This document shows positions 1 to 7,838 of a DNA stretch of 64,000 nt, one piece after another. Within the stretch, counting starts at the first letter, position 1; every line of letters begins with the position of its first letter. The notes beneath the pieces are model-generated. The model was not told where the DNA came from and did no database searches. It worked only from the letters and a program-made list of their open reading frames with translations. The DNA is taken from positions 1 through 64,000 of the forward strand of contig QOZS01000014.1 of the NCBI GenBank assembly GCA_003576705.1, written 5' to 3'. The stretch is from Desertibaculum subflavum. Its GTDB lineage: Bacteria > Pseudomonadota > Alphaproteobacteria > Ferrovibrionales > Ferrovibrionaceae. The translations under genes and the position numbers were made by a program.

Positions 1-603
1 GCGCAGCGCGGCCGCGAAGGCGCCGGCGAGCGCACGGTCGGCCGGCCTGGCGCCGGCTTCCGGCGCGCCGGCGAGACGCTTCGCGGCGCGGCTGACGATC
101 TGCCGGCAGGCGACGGCAGTCTTGCCCAACATCGGCGCGATCTCGTCATAGCCGAGCTCGAACACCTCGCGCAGGACATAGGCGGCGCGCTCCACCGGCT
201 TCAGGCGGTCGAGCAGCAGCAGGTAGGCGATGGAAAGGCTCTCCTCCCGCTCCACCGGGTCGTGCGGCGCTTCCGGCTCGATCAGGGGCTCGGGCAGCCA
301 GGGGCCGACATAGCTCTCGCGCCGGGCCCGGGCGGAGCGCAGCTCGTCGATGCAGAGCCGGGCGCAGGCGGTCAGCAGCCAAGCGCGCGGCACGGCCACG
401 CCGGCGCGGTCGGCATTGTGCCAGCGCAGATAGGTATCCTGCACGGCGTCCTCCGCCGCCGCGACATCGCCCAGCATGCGGTAGGCGAGCCCGCGCAGGG
501 CGGCCCGGTTGGGCTCGAAGCCCTGCGCCGGGGGCGGCTGGCCTGGCCGTGGCGTGCCGGTCGGGGAAAAGCCCTCGGTTGCGATCGTCACTTGTCCGTC
601 CAT
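1..603 (-). CDS. ECF41-type RNA polymerase sigma factor (partial, 3' end off window)
   Basis: Extracytoplasmic-function sigma factor that should direct RNA polymerase to a small set of promoters. The visible 201 codons read from ATG at 603 to the window edge. Region 2 is around residues 30-95 (YRMLGD at 41-46) and region 4 around 125-185 (VFELGYDEIA at 147-156). The linker motif WLPEPL (102-107) is a hallmark of the SigJ/ECF41 group. ECF41 members carry a SnoaL-like C-terminal extension that tunes activity instead of an anti-sigma factor; it would lie beyond the edge and cannot be seen. The divergent neighbour is an FAD oxidoreductase, one of the partner classes known for ECF41. Promoter motifs upstream suggest autoregulation. 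Confidence 0.88.
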   Translation of the reverse strand, partial: MDGQVTIATEGFSPTGTPRPGQPPPAQGFEPNRAALRGLAYRMLGDVAAAEDAVQDTYLRWHNADRAGVAVPRAWLLTACARLCIDELRSARARRESYVGPWLPEPLIEPEAPHDPVEREESLSIAYLLLLDRLKPVERAAYVLREVFELGYDEIAPMLGKTAVACRQIVSRAAKRLAGAPEAGARPADRALAGAFAAALR

Positions 604-651
604 GCAGAACCTCTCGATCCTTGCCGCCGCCAGCGGCGCCGGCAAGGGCAA

Positions 652-678
652 GACGAGGCAGCGGGGCCGGCTGTGACA
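652..678 (-). promoter_or_regulatory. Predicted ECF41-type promoter of the sigma factor gene
   Basis: On the minus strand TGTCACA (678-672) is followed after exactly 16 bases by CGTC (655-652). From published work on the group I recall TGTCACA-N16-CGTC as the ECF41 consensus. It lies 49 bases upstream of the sigma gene start at 603, which fits autoregulation. Confidence 0.72.
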
Positions 679-725
679 GGTCGCCGAAGGGGCGTGATCC
701 GCCCGGCTTGCCGGCTGGAGCCCGC

Positions 726-752
726 TGTCACAAAGTCCGGCCCGCCGCCGTC
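726..752 (+). promoter_or_regulatory. Predicted ECF41-type promoter of the FAD oxidoreductase gene
   Basis: TGTCACA (726-732) and CGTC (749-752) with a 16-base spacer, ending 26 bases before the ATG at 779. It is the mirror partner of the minus-strand motif at 652-678, so the same sigma factor probably drives both divergent genes. Confidence 0.75.
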
Positions 753-778
753 TTCAGGCCGTACAACCGGAGCAAGCC

Positions 779-1945
779 ATGCACGACATCCTGATCATCG
801 GCGGCGGTTATGCGGGCCTGTGGGCCGCGTTCGGCGCGGCCCGCCAGCTCGACCTCGCAGGACGCGAGGCGGAGATCGCCCTGGTCACCCGCGAGCCCTA
901 TCTGACGGCACGGCCCCGGCTGTACGAGCGCGACCTGGCGCCCGGCGAGGCGCGGCTGCCGCTCGCGCCGATGCTGCAGACGATCGGGGCCGAGCTGGTG
1001 GTGGGCGAGGTGACCGGCATCGACGCGCCGGCGCGGCGGGTGACGCTCGCCGATGGCCGCAGCTTGACCGCCCGGGTGATCGTGCTGGCCGCCGGCAGCC
1101 GGGCCGCGCTGCCCGCCATCCCCGGCCTCGCCGAACATGCCGAAGGGATCGACGATGCCGACCAGTCGGCCCGGCTGTGGCGGCGGCTCGCCGCCTTCGA
1201 GGGCAAGGCGCCGGCGGTTGCCGTGATCGGCGGCGGCTTCACCGGGATCGAACTCGCGACCGAGCTCGCCGGCTGGCGCGACGCCAAGGCGCCGGGCGCG
1301 CGCATCGTGCTGATCGACCAGGGGCCGATCGCGGCCGGCTATGCTGGCGCGGCGCGCGGCGTCATCGGGGATGCGCTGTCGAGCCTCGGCGTGCGGACGC
1401 GCGCCGGCAGCGCGGTGGCGGCGGTCGAAGCGGGCGGCCTCCGTTTCGCCGATGGCGACCGGCTCGGCTGCGACGTCGCGGTGTGGACCGGCGGGCTGGA
1501 GCCGAGCCCGCTCAACCGGCTGATCGACGCGCCGAAGAATGCGATCGGGCGGCTCAAGGTCGACGCTGCCCTACGCGTCGACGGCCTCGATGGCTGGCTC
1601 GCCGCCGGCGATGTCGCTGCCGCCGGCGTCGAGGGCGGCAACAGCACCACCATGTCGTGCCAGCACGCACTGTCCTCCGGCGCCTTCGCCGGCAACAACG
1701 CGGCCCGGCTGCTGCTCGGCGAGGCGCCGCTCGCCTATACGCCGCGGCCCTATGTCACCTGTCTCGATCTCGGGCCCGCCGGCGCGCTCCTGACCCGCGG
1801 CTTCGAGCGCGAGGTGGCGATGCGGGGCGCCGAGGCCAAGGCGCTGAAGACCTCGATCAACCGCCAGCTGATCGTGCCGCCGGTGGAAGGCGGCCGCGCG
1901 GCGCTGCTCGCCGCCGCCGCGCCGGAGCGCTGGATGACGCGGTAG
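779..1945 (+). CDS. NAD(P)/FAD-dependent oxidoreductase (NDH-2-like)
   Basis: Flavoprotein of 388 residues in the pyridine nucleotide-disulfide oxidoreductase / type II NADH dehydrogenase superfamily. It should transfer electrons from NAD(P)H through FAD to an unidentified acceptor. The N-terminal FAD-binding Rossmann motif IIGGGYAGLWAA is at about 6-17. A second dinucleotide motif, IGGGFTGIELA, is near 149-159, and the C-terminal FAD contact AAGDVAAA near 274. No redox-active CxxC pair is visible, so it is not a thioredoxin or lipoamide reductase. It is divergent from the ECF41 sigma gene behind a matching promoter. The physiological substrate is not predictable. Confidence 0.85.
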   Translation: MHDILIIGGGYAGLWAAFGAARQLDLAGREAEIALVTREPYLTARPRLYERDLAPGEARLPLAPMLQTIGAELVVGEVTGIDAPARRVTLADGRSLTARVIVLAAGSRAALPAIPGLAEHAEGIDDADQSARLWRRLAAFEGKAPAVAVIGGGFTGIELATELAGWRDAKAPGARIVLIDQGPIAAGYAGAARGVIGDALSSLGVRTRAGSAVAAVEAGGLRFADGDRLGCDVAVWTGGLEPSPLNRLIDAPKNAIGRLKVDAALRVDGLDGWLAAGDVAAAGVEGGNSTTMSCQHALSSGAFAGNNAARLLLGEAPLAYTPRPYVTCLDLGPAGALLTRGFEREVAMRGAEAKALKTSINRQLIVPPVEGGRAALLAAAAPERWMTR

Positions 1946-2015
1946 CAAACGCACCTTCCGCAGCGGCGGCGTCCGGCCCTATGCTGGGTTCTGGGATTGC
2001 GAACGGGGGGAAGCC

Positions 2016-2546
2016 ATGGCCTTCGTCACGCCGAGTTTCCTCAAGAAACTGACCCGGTACGGCAACTGGACCGGCCCTGGATGGTCGGCCGGGCGGCTGA
2101 GCCCGCCGGGCGATGCCCTCACGGAAGAGGATCTTCTGGTGCCTGGTGTCGACGCCTTCGACGAGAACGTGTCGAAGCCGCACGACATCGCCTATGACCG
2201 CCTGCAGCGGCGCTTCCTGGCGGCGTTCATCGACCCGACGATCGACAAGTACACCGCACTCGCCAATTATTTCGATGCGCTGGCCAAGGCGGACAAGGCC
2301 TTTATCCGTGCGGCGAAGCAGCCGGGAAACCTGGCCGCCGAGGCCGGCCGGCCGATCCAGACCAATGCGGTCGACCTGTTCCGGGTGAAGTCGGCCTGGG
2401 AGGAGACGCGCGCCGCGGAATGCCTGCGCGGCTGGGGCCCGAACTTCGCCGACCGGATCAAGCGTCTCTCGCGCCCGAAGATCCTGGTCGAGCTCGACTG
2501 GCCGGCGCGCACCATCCCGAAGGACCTGCCGCGCATCACGACGTGA
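2016..2546 (+). CDS. Hypothetical protein with parvovirus-like phospholipase A2 signature
   Basis: A 176-residue protein without signal peptide. Residues 15-22 read YGNWTGPG and residues 55-60 PHDIAY. This pairing of a glycine-rich calcium loop (YxGPG type) with a downstream HDxAY active-site helix is the signature of the disulfide-free secreted PLA2 domain of parvovirus VP1. The segment KADKAFIRAAK (91-101) sits where the viral domain has a similar helix. Only one cysteine is visible, so it lacks the disulfide scaffold of animal enzymes. Lipid hydrolysis is inference. A purine-rich GGGGGGAAG stretch supports the start at 2016. It may be monocistronic; it is convergent with gmk. Confidence 0.55.
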   Translation: MAFVTPSFLKKLTRYGNWTGPGWSAGRLSPPGDALTEEDLLVPGVDAFDENVSKPHDIAYDRLQRRFLAAFIDPTIDKYTALANYFDALAKADKAFIRAAKQPGNLAAEAGRPIQTNAVDLFRVKSAWEETRAAECLRGWGPNFADRIKRLSRPKILVELDWPARTIPKDLPRITT

Positions 2547-2555
2547 CGGCGCTGA

Positions 2556-3206
2556 CTACCGCCCCTCGCGCAGCATCTTCACGAAGTCGAGCAGGCCGGT
2601 CTGGCGCTGGCGGCGGATGCGCTCGGCGCGCAGCACGGCATAGATGTCTTCCAGGCAGCGGTCGGAATCGTCGTTGACGACGATGTAGTCGTACTCCGCC
2701 CAGTGGCTGATCTCCTCAGCCGCCTTCGACATGCGCTTGGCCACCACGGCGGCGCTGTCCTGGGCGCGGCGCTCGAGCCGGCGCCGCAGCTCGGCCATCG
2801 AGGGCGGCAGGATGAAAACCGAGGCGACATCGTCGCGCGCTCCTTGCGCGAGCTGCTGCGTGCCCTGCCAGTCGATGTCGAACAGCACGTCGCGGCCCTG
2901 CGCCAGGTAGTCGAAGACCGGCCCCTTCGGCGTGCCGTAATAGTGGTCGAACACCTTGGCGTGCTCCAGCAGCTCCTGCCGGTTGACCATCAGGTTGAAC
3001 GACACCGGGTCGATGAAGTGGTAGTCCACGCCGTCGACCTCGCCCGGCCGCTTCGGCCGCGTGGTCACCGAGATCGACATGACGAGGTTGTCGTCGGCCT
3101 CGAGCAGGCGGCGGGAGATCGTCGTCTTGCCGGCGCCGGAGGGCGAAGACAGCACGAGCATCAGCCCCTTGCGGGCGGTCTCGACCGGTCGATGCGGCTC
3201 GCTCAT
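2556..3206 (-). CDS. gmk: Guanylate kinase
   Basis: Phosphorylates GMP to GDP with ATP, essential for guanine nucleotide supply. It has 216 residues, normal for the family. The P-loop SSPSGAGKTT lies near 20-29, followed by the GMP-binding TTRPKRPGEVDGVDYHF-type region and FDIDWQGTQQ. Start chosen at ATG 3206 (MSEPHRP); the open frame upstream has no recognisable Gmk sequence. It follows yicC after 7 bases, the usual yicC-gmk pairing in alphaproteobacteria. Confidence 0.96.
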   Translation of the reverse strand: MSEPHRPVETARKGLMLVLSSPSGAGKTTISRRLLEADDNLVMSISVTTRPKRPGEVDGVDYHFIDPVSFNLMVNRQELLEHAKVFDHYYGTPKGPVFDYLAQGRDVLFDIDWQGTQQLAQGARDDVASVFILPPSMAELRRRLERRAQDSAAVVAKRMSKAAEEISHWAEYDYIVVNDDSDRCLEDIYAVLRAERIRRQRQTGLLDFVKMLREGR

Positions 3207-3213
3207 GGCCGGG

Positions 3214-4107
3214 TCACTCGACGTTGGCGGCCTGCTCGCGGAAGCGGTCGATCGCGAGCTTGAGGTCGAGGCCGATCCTGGTGAGTTCCGCGTCGCCGGA
3301 TTTGGAGCAGAGCGTGTTGGCCTCACGGTTCAGCTCCTGCGCCAGGAAGTCGAGCCGGCGCCCGGTGCCGCCGGGATCCTCCTTGGCGATGGCCGCGCGG
3401 GCGGCGGCGAGATGCGCGGCGAGGCGGTCGAGTTCCTCGCGGATATCGCCGCGGGCGATGATCAGCGCAAGCTCCTGCGTCAGGCGCTCCTCCGACACTG
3501 CCGGCGCCTTGTCCAGCACCGCCGCCACCTGCTCTTCGAGACGCGTGCGCCAGGCATCCGGCCGCGCGGCGGCCACGCGGCGCGCCTCGGCAGCCAGCGC
3601 CGCCATGTCGTCCAGCAGCCCGGTCAGGATCGCTTCGAGATGCTTGCCTTCGGCGGCGCGGTTCTCGGCCAGGCGCTCGACAGCGGCCTTGAGCCCCTGC
3701 GTCAATGCCGCCTCGCGCGCCTCGCGCGCCGCCTCGTCGACTTCGGGCTCGACCACCTCGATGACGCCGCGCAGCCCCAGGATGCCGTCGAGCCGCGGCG
3801 CCGCCGTCTCGATCTTCTCGGCGACCCGGCCGATGATGCCGTTGACCTGGTCGAGCAGCGCCTCGTTCAAGCGATAGCTGACCCGGCTCTGGGTCTCCGA
3901 GATCTGCAGCGCGCAGGTGACGCTGCCGCGCTTCAGCTTGGCGCCGAGCGCCTGGCGCGCCGCCGCTTCCAGCGCGTCGAAGCCCGGCGGCAAGCGGAAG
4001 CGCAGGTCGAGCGCCCGGCCATTGACGCTCTTCACCTCCCAGGCCCAGGCGAGGCCGTCGAGCTGGCCCGTGGCGCGGGCAAATCCGGTCATGCTGGCAA
4101 GCGCCAT
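3214..4107 (-). CDS. yicC: YicC family endoribonuclease
   Basis: A 297-residue YicC/YloC protein (N-terminal YicC-like domain plus C-terminal DUF1732). E. coli YicC is an endoribonuclease involved in RNA turnover. The N-terminus MTGFARATGQ and the C-terminal block RLDFLAQELNREANTLCSKS are family signatures. ATG 4107 (MALASMTGF) is preferred over a GTG at 4152 whose extra residues look non-conserved; MTGF itself at 4092 is an alternative. It sits directly upstream of gmk in the mltG-yicC-gmk order, although a cupin gene and a lipoprotein gene intervene here. Confidence 0.93.
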   Translation of the reverse strand: MALASMTGFARATGQLDGLAWAWEVKSVNGRALDLRFRLPPGFDALEAAARQALGAKLKRGSVTCALQISETQSRVSYRLNEALLDQVNGIIGRVAEKIETAAPRLDGILGLRGVIEVVEPEVDEAAREAREAALTQGLKAAVERLAENRAAEGKHLEAILTGLLDDMAALAAEARRVAAARPDAWRTRLEEQVAAVLDKAPAVSEERLTQELALIIARGDIREELDRLAAHLAAARAAIAKEDPGGTGRRLDFLAQELNREANTLCSKSGDAELTRIGLDLKLAIDRFREQAANVE

Positions 4108-4193
4108 GAATTCGAACCACTTCGGCTTGGGCGGCGGGAGTACGGCCGCCACTATATATTGGGGATAAGTCGGGGTGAAGTCGCCACTGCCGG

Positions 4194-4556
4194 TCAGTCC
4201 GGCCGATACTCGCGGCGGCCCTCGGAATAGGTGAGCAACAGGACCGCCGCCGTCGCCCCCTCGTTGCGCACCGCGTGGGTGCTGTGGCTCGGGACCCAGC
4301 AGACATCGCCCGGGCGCATGGCGATCTCGCGGCCTTCGACCAGCGCGGTGACGCAGCCGGTCATCAGGCTGATCGCCTCGTCACAGTTCGGGTGATGGTG
4401 CGGTTGGCTGGTGGCGCCCGGCGCCACCTCCATGCGCGCCACCGACATCGCCGCGCCCGGCGCGATCTCGGCATCGATCAGCCACGACATGGACCCCCAA
4501 GGCTCGGCAGTGCTGCGGGCACGCGCGGCCCGCTCGGTGATGTGTCGATGCGGCAT
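4194..4556 (-). CDS. Single-domain cupin protein
   Basis: A 120-residue small beta-barrel protein. The first cupin motif is visible as QPHHHPNCDEAISLMTG (about 52-68), with the His-x-His and Glu metal ligands. The second appears as PGDVCWVPSHSTHAVRN (about 82-98), with the last His. It probably binds a divalent metal. It may be an enzyme or a sensor of a small ligand; nothing in the sequence decides which. It lies between yicC and the DUF3574 lipoprotein gene on the same strand with gaps of about 75-85 bases. Confidence 0.82.
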   Translation of the reverse strand: MPHRHITERAARARSTAEPWGSMSWLIDAEIAPGAAMSVARMEVAPGATSQPHHHPNCDEAISLMTGCVTALVEGREIAMRPGDVCWVPSHSTHAVRNEGATAAVLLLTYSEGRREYRPD

Positions 4557-4630
4557 GCGACGAACCTAGCCGCCCCGTGTCGCGGCGGTACATAAAAACC
4601 TGTTTCACGATCTTTCGCGGCCTCGCGCCG

Positions 4631-5020
4631 TCAGAAGGCGAAGGCGGCGCACTGGTCGAGGCGCAGCACCGATTCCTGGGCAAAGCGCGCCTTGTAGGCG
4701 GCGGCGATGGCGTCGATCGCCTGATGCACGGCAGGGGCATCGGCATGCACCAGGGTCAGGATGCGGGTCTTTTCCGCCACCACGTTGCCGGTGACGGGCG
4801 AGCGGTACTGGCCGGTCGCATCCGTCACGCTGAAGCCGTGGGGAAAGCGCACGGCCACCTCCTCCGCGACGAAACGCTGCCAGTCGGCCTCGCTCACCAC
4901 GCGGCCCTGCTCGCCGATGGCGGTGCCGAGGAACAGCGCCGTGTGGGTGCGACAGGGCGGGCCCACCGTGCAGGCGGCCAGCAGCAGCGGCGCGAGGGCG
5001 AGCAGCAGGCGGGCCGTCAT
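4631..5020 (-). CDS. DUF3574 family lipoprotein
   Basis: A 129-residue predicted lipoprotein. The signal peptide ends in lipobox LLAAC at residues 13-17, so the mature protein starts with a lipidated Cys. The body matches DUF3574 by pattern: LFLGTAIGEQGRVVSEADW, then RFPHGFSVTDATGQYR, then the C-terminal RFAQESVLRLDQC. Its function is unknown. The ATG at 5020 overlaps the mltG stop by four bases (ATGA), so the two are translationally coupled. A link to envelope processes is only inferred from this. Confidence 0.8.
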   Translation of the reverse strand: MTARLLLALAPLLLAACTVGPPCRTHTALFLGTAIGEQGRVVSEADWQRFVAEEVAVRFPHGFSVTDATGQYRSPVTGNVVAEKTRILTLVHADAPAVHQAIDAIAAAYKARFAQESVLRLDQCAAFAF

Positions 5021-6003
5021 GGCGCCCCCGAGCGCAGGCGGCGGAAGCGGGCGACGTTGCGGTTGTGCTCGGCCAGGGTCTCGGCGAAGAGGTGGCCGCC
5101 GGTGCCGTCGGCGACGAAGTAGATCTCGCGGCTGTCGATGGGGCTGGTCGCGGCGAGCAGCGAGGCGAATCCCGGATTGGCGATCGGGCCCGGCGGCAGC
5201 CCCACATTGCGATAGGTGTTGTAGGGCGAATCGGTGTCGAGATCGGCGCGGCTCAGTTCGCGGCCGAGCTCCTGCCGGCCTTCGGTCAGGGCATGGATCA
5301 CCGTTGGATCCGCCTGCAGACGCATGCCGATGCGCAGCCGGTTGATGTAGACGGCGGCGACGCGGCTGCGCTCCTCCGGCTTGCCGGTCTCCTTCTCCAC
5401 GATGGAGGCGAGCGTCAGAACCTCCTGCGGGGTCTTCAGCGGCAGGCCGTCCTTGCGTTTGGCCCAGGCCTCGGCCAGGGCCTTGTCCATCGCCTCGCGC
5501 ATGCGCTGCACCAGCGCGGCGCGGGTGTCGCTGCGGACATAGAAATAGGTCTCCGGCAGCAGGCTGCCTTCCGGCGGCGGCGCGGGGACTTCGCCCTCCA
5601 GCGCCGGCGCCGCCGCGACGAGGTCGAGCACCTCGCGCACGGTCAGTCCTTCGGGGACGGTCAGGCGGCGGACCACCACACGCCCTGCGCGCAGCTGCGC
5701 CAGCAGGTCGAGCACGCTGACATGCGGCGCCAGCGCATACTCGCCCGCCTTGATCGAGCCGCCGGGCTCGAGCCGGCTGGCGGCGAGCAGCAGCCAGGGA
5801 TGCCTGATCGCGCCGGAAGCGGCGAGCGTCGCCGCCGTCGCCTCGATGCCCTGACCGCGCGGGACGAGGACGATGGCCTCCTCGGCCAGCGGCCCCGGCG
5901 CCGCGATCTCGTGCCGGAGCCACAGAAAGCCGCCGGCCAGCGTGAGGCCGATCAGGACGACGACAGCGAACAGCCAGGCGAGAAGGCGGCGCAGCCTCGT
6001 CAC
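5017..6003 (-). CDS. mltG: Endolytic peptidoglycan transglycosylase MltG
   Basis: A 328-residue YceG/MltG enzyme that cleaves nascent glycan strands at the inner membrane. One N-terminal membrane segment (about 7-28) is followed by a LysM-like region and the catalytic domain. The conserved LLPETYFY around residue 148 contains the active-site Glu. VIHALTEGR and the C-terminal SPYNTYRNVGLPPGPIANPG block are family hallmarks. Start is GTG at 6003. It follows fabF closely, the common fabF-mltG arrangement. Confidence 0.95.
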   Translation of the reverse strand: MTRLRRLLAWLFAVVVLIGLTLAGGFLWLRHEIAAPGPLAEEAIVLVPRGQGIEATAATLAASGAIRHPWLLLAASRLEPGGSIKAGEYALAPHVSVLDLLAQLRAGRVVVRRLTVPEGLTVREVLDLVAAAPALEGEVPAPPPEGSLLPETYFYVRSDTRAALVQRMREAMDKALAEAWAKRKDGLPLKTPQEVLTLASIVEKETGKPEERSRVAAVYINRLRIGMRLQADPTVIHALTEGRQELGRELSRADLDTDSPYNTYRNVGLPPGPIANPGFASLLAATSPIDSREIYFVADGTGGHLFAETLAEHNRNVARFRRLRSGAP

Positions 6004-6019
6004 CTCCGCGAAACGACGC

Positions 6020-7285
6020 TCACACCCGCGTCAGCACCAGGGAGGCGTTGGTGCCGCCGAAGCCGAAGGAGTTCGACAGTATGGCGTCGATCTTGCGGGG
6101 CTTCGCCTTGTTCGGCACCAGGTCGATGTCGCAGCCTTCCGACGGATCTTCCAGGTTGAGCGTCGGCGGCGCGATCTGGTCGCGCATGGCAAGGATGCAG
6201 AAGATCGCCTCTACCGCGCCGGCGGCGCCGAGCAGGTGGCCGACCGAGGACTTGGTCGACGACATCGAGATCTTGTAGGCGGCATCGCCGAACAGCCGCT
6301 TCACCGCGCCGAGCTCGATCTCGTCGCCGAGCGGCGTCGAGGTGCCGTGCGCGTTGACGTAGTCGATCTGATCGGGATTGAGGCCGGCCCGCTTCAGCGC
6401 CATGCGCATGGAACGGAAGCCGCCATCGCCGTCGTCCGCGGGCGCGGTGATGTGGTGGGCATCGCCGGAGAGGCCGTAGCCCTTCACCTCGCCATAGATC
6501 TTGGCGCCGCGCTTCTTGGCGTGCTCGTACTCCTCCAGCACGACGACGCCGGCGCCCTCGCCCATCACGAAGCCGTCGCGCCGCTTGTCCCACGGGCGCG
6601 AGGCACGGTGCGGCTCGTCGTTGAAGCCGGTCGACAGCGCCCGCATCACCGCGAAGCCGGCGATGCCGAGCGGGCTGATCGCCGCCTCGGTGCCGCCGGC
6701 CAGCATCACATCGGCATCGTCGAGCGAGATCAGCCGGGCCGCGTCGCCGATCGCATGCGCGCCGGTCGAGCAGGCGGTGACCACGGCATGATTGGGACCC
6801 TTCAGGCCGTATTTGATCGAGACGTGGCCGGAGGCAAGGTTGATCAGGCGGCCGGGGATGAAGAACGGGCTGAGCCGGCGCGGCCCCTTCTCCTTCAGGG
6901 TGATCGCCGCCTCCTCGATGCCGGGGAGGCCGCCGATGCCGGAACCGATCAGGACGCCCGCTCGCTCCTTCTCCTGCTCGGAGCGGAACTCGATGCCGGC
7001 ATCTTCCCAGGCCTGCGAGGCGGCGCCGACGGCGTAGATGATGAAATCGTCGACCTTCCGCTGCTCCTTCGGCTCCATGTACAGATCGGCATTGAAGGCA
7101 TTCGCCTGCTCGTTACCGATCGGCACCTGGCCGGCGATGCGCGCGCTCAATCCCATGGCGCCGGCATCGAACCGCGTGATCGGCCCGATGCCCGATTCGC
7201 CGGCGATCAGGCGATCCCAGGTGGGCTTCACCCCGCTGGCGAGCGGGGTGACCATGCCGAGGCCGGTGACGACGACGCGGCGCAT
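6020..7285 (-). CDS. fabF: 3-oxoacyl-ACP synthase II
   Basis: KAS II condensing enzyme of type II fatty acid elongation, 421 residues. The nucleophilic Cys is in VVTACSTGAHAIG (about residue 172). The two catalytic histidines are in NAHGTSTPLGD and in the stretch ahead of the C-terminal NSFGFGGTNASLV. It is downstream of acpP (48-base gap) and upstream of mltG on one strand. In many alphaproteobacteria this block continues from fabD-fabG; here those genes lie about 8 kb away on the same strand. Confidence 0.97.
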   Translation of the reverse strand: MRRVVVTGLGMVTPLASGVKPTWDRLIAGESGIGPITRFDAGAMGLSARIAGQVPIGNEQANAFNADLYMEPKEQRKVDDFIIYAVGAASQAWEDAGIEFRSEQEKERAGVLIGSGIGGLPGIEEAAITLKEKGPRRLSPFFIPGRLINLASGHVSIKYGLKGPNHAVVTACSTGAHAIGDAARLISLDDADVMLAGGTEAAISPLGIAGFAVMRALSTGFNDEPHRASRPWDKRRDGFVMGEGAGVVVLEEYEHAKKRGAKIYGEVKGYGLSGDAHHITAPADDGDGGFRSMRMALKRAGLNPDQIDYVNAHGTSTPLGDEIELGAVKRLFGDAAYKISMSSTKSSVGHLLGAAGAVEAIFCILAMRDQIAPPTLNLEDPSEGCDIDLVPNKAKPRKIDAILSNSFGFGGTNASLVLTRV

Positions 7286-7333
7286 GCTGGATCTCCCCTG
7301 GTACTTGAGGACGGCGCGGCCTGCTGAACCGAC

Positions 7334-7573
7334 CTACTTGGTCTGGTGCTGGGTGATGAAGTCGATCGCGTCCTTCACGGTCTGGATCTTCTCGGCGGCA
7401 TCGTCCGGGATCTCGCAGCCGAACTCCTCCTCGAAGGCCATCACCAGCTCGACCTGGTCGAGGCTGTCGGCGCCGAGATCGTCGATGAAGCTGGCGTTCT
7501 CGGTCACCTTGTCCGCTTCGGCGCCGAGATGCTCGACGACGATCTTCTTAACCCGATCGGCGATATCGCTCAT
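7334..7573 (-). CDS. acpP: Acyl carrier protein
   Basis: A 79-residue acidic ACP. The phosphopantetheine Ser is in the invariant [18 protein letters not shown] block (Ser near residue 37). Start chosen at ATG 7573 ([10 protein letters not shown]); a longer reading lacks ACP sequence. It carries acyl intermediates for FabD, FabG and FabF. Because fabG is not adjacent, a private promoter is needed, and a plausible one lies just upstream. Confidence 0.97.
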   Translation of the reverse strand: MSDIADRVKKIVVEHLGAEADKVTENASFIDDLGADSLDQVELVMAFEEEFGCEIPDDAAEKIQTVKDAIDFITQHQTK

Positions 7574-7625
7574 TGAGGGTCCCTTGTTTCCGGCCGCTCC
7601 ACCCGAGTCGGCCACCGCTGGCGTA

Positions 7626-7654
7626 AAATAAGGCACGCTGGGCGGCGCTGTGAA
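7626..7654 (-). promoter_or_regulatory. Candidate acpP promoter
   Basis: On the minus strand TTCACA (7654-7649), a 17-base spacer and TTATTT (7631-7626) form a reasonable housekeeping promoter about 50 bases upstream of acpP. A promoter here is expected since the fabG-acpP junction is broken in this genome. Pattern match only. Confidence 0.45.
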
Positions 7655-7838
7655 CAGCTTCCGGCCCGGCGACGGGCGGGGTGCTTAACACGTTTCCGGC
7701 GGGATGCAAAGCAAGCGGGGATCACCCTCGTGCTATTGCGAACTCCCGGGCCGGCAGGCGGTTCCCGGCGGCCCGGGATCAGCCCATAATCCCGCCCGCA
7801 GAACAAGAAATCCGGGGAAACGCAAGGAGGGAACGGCC

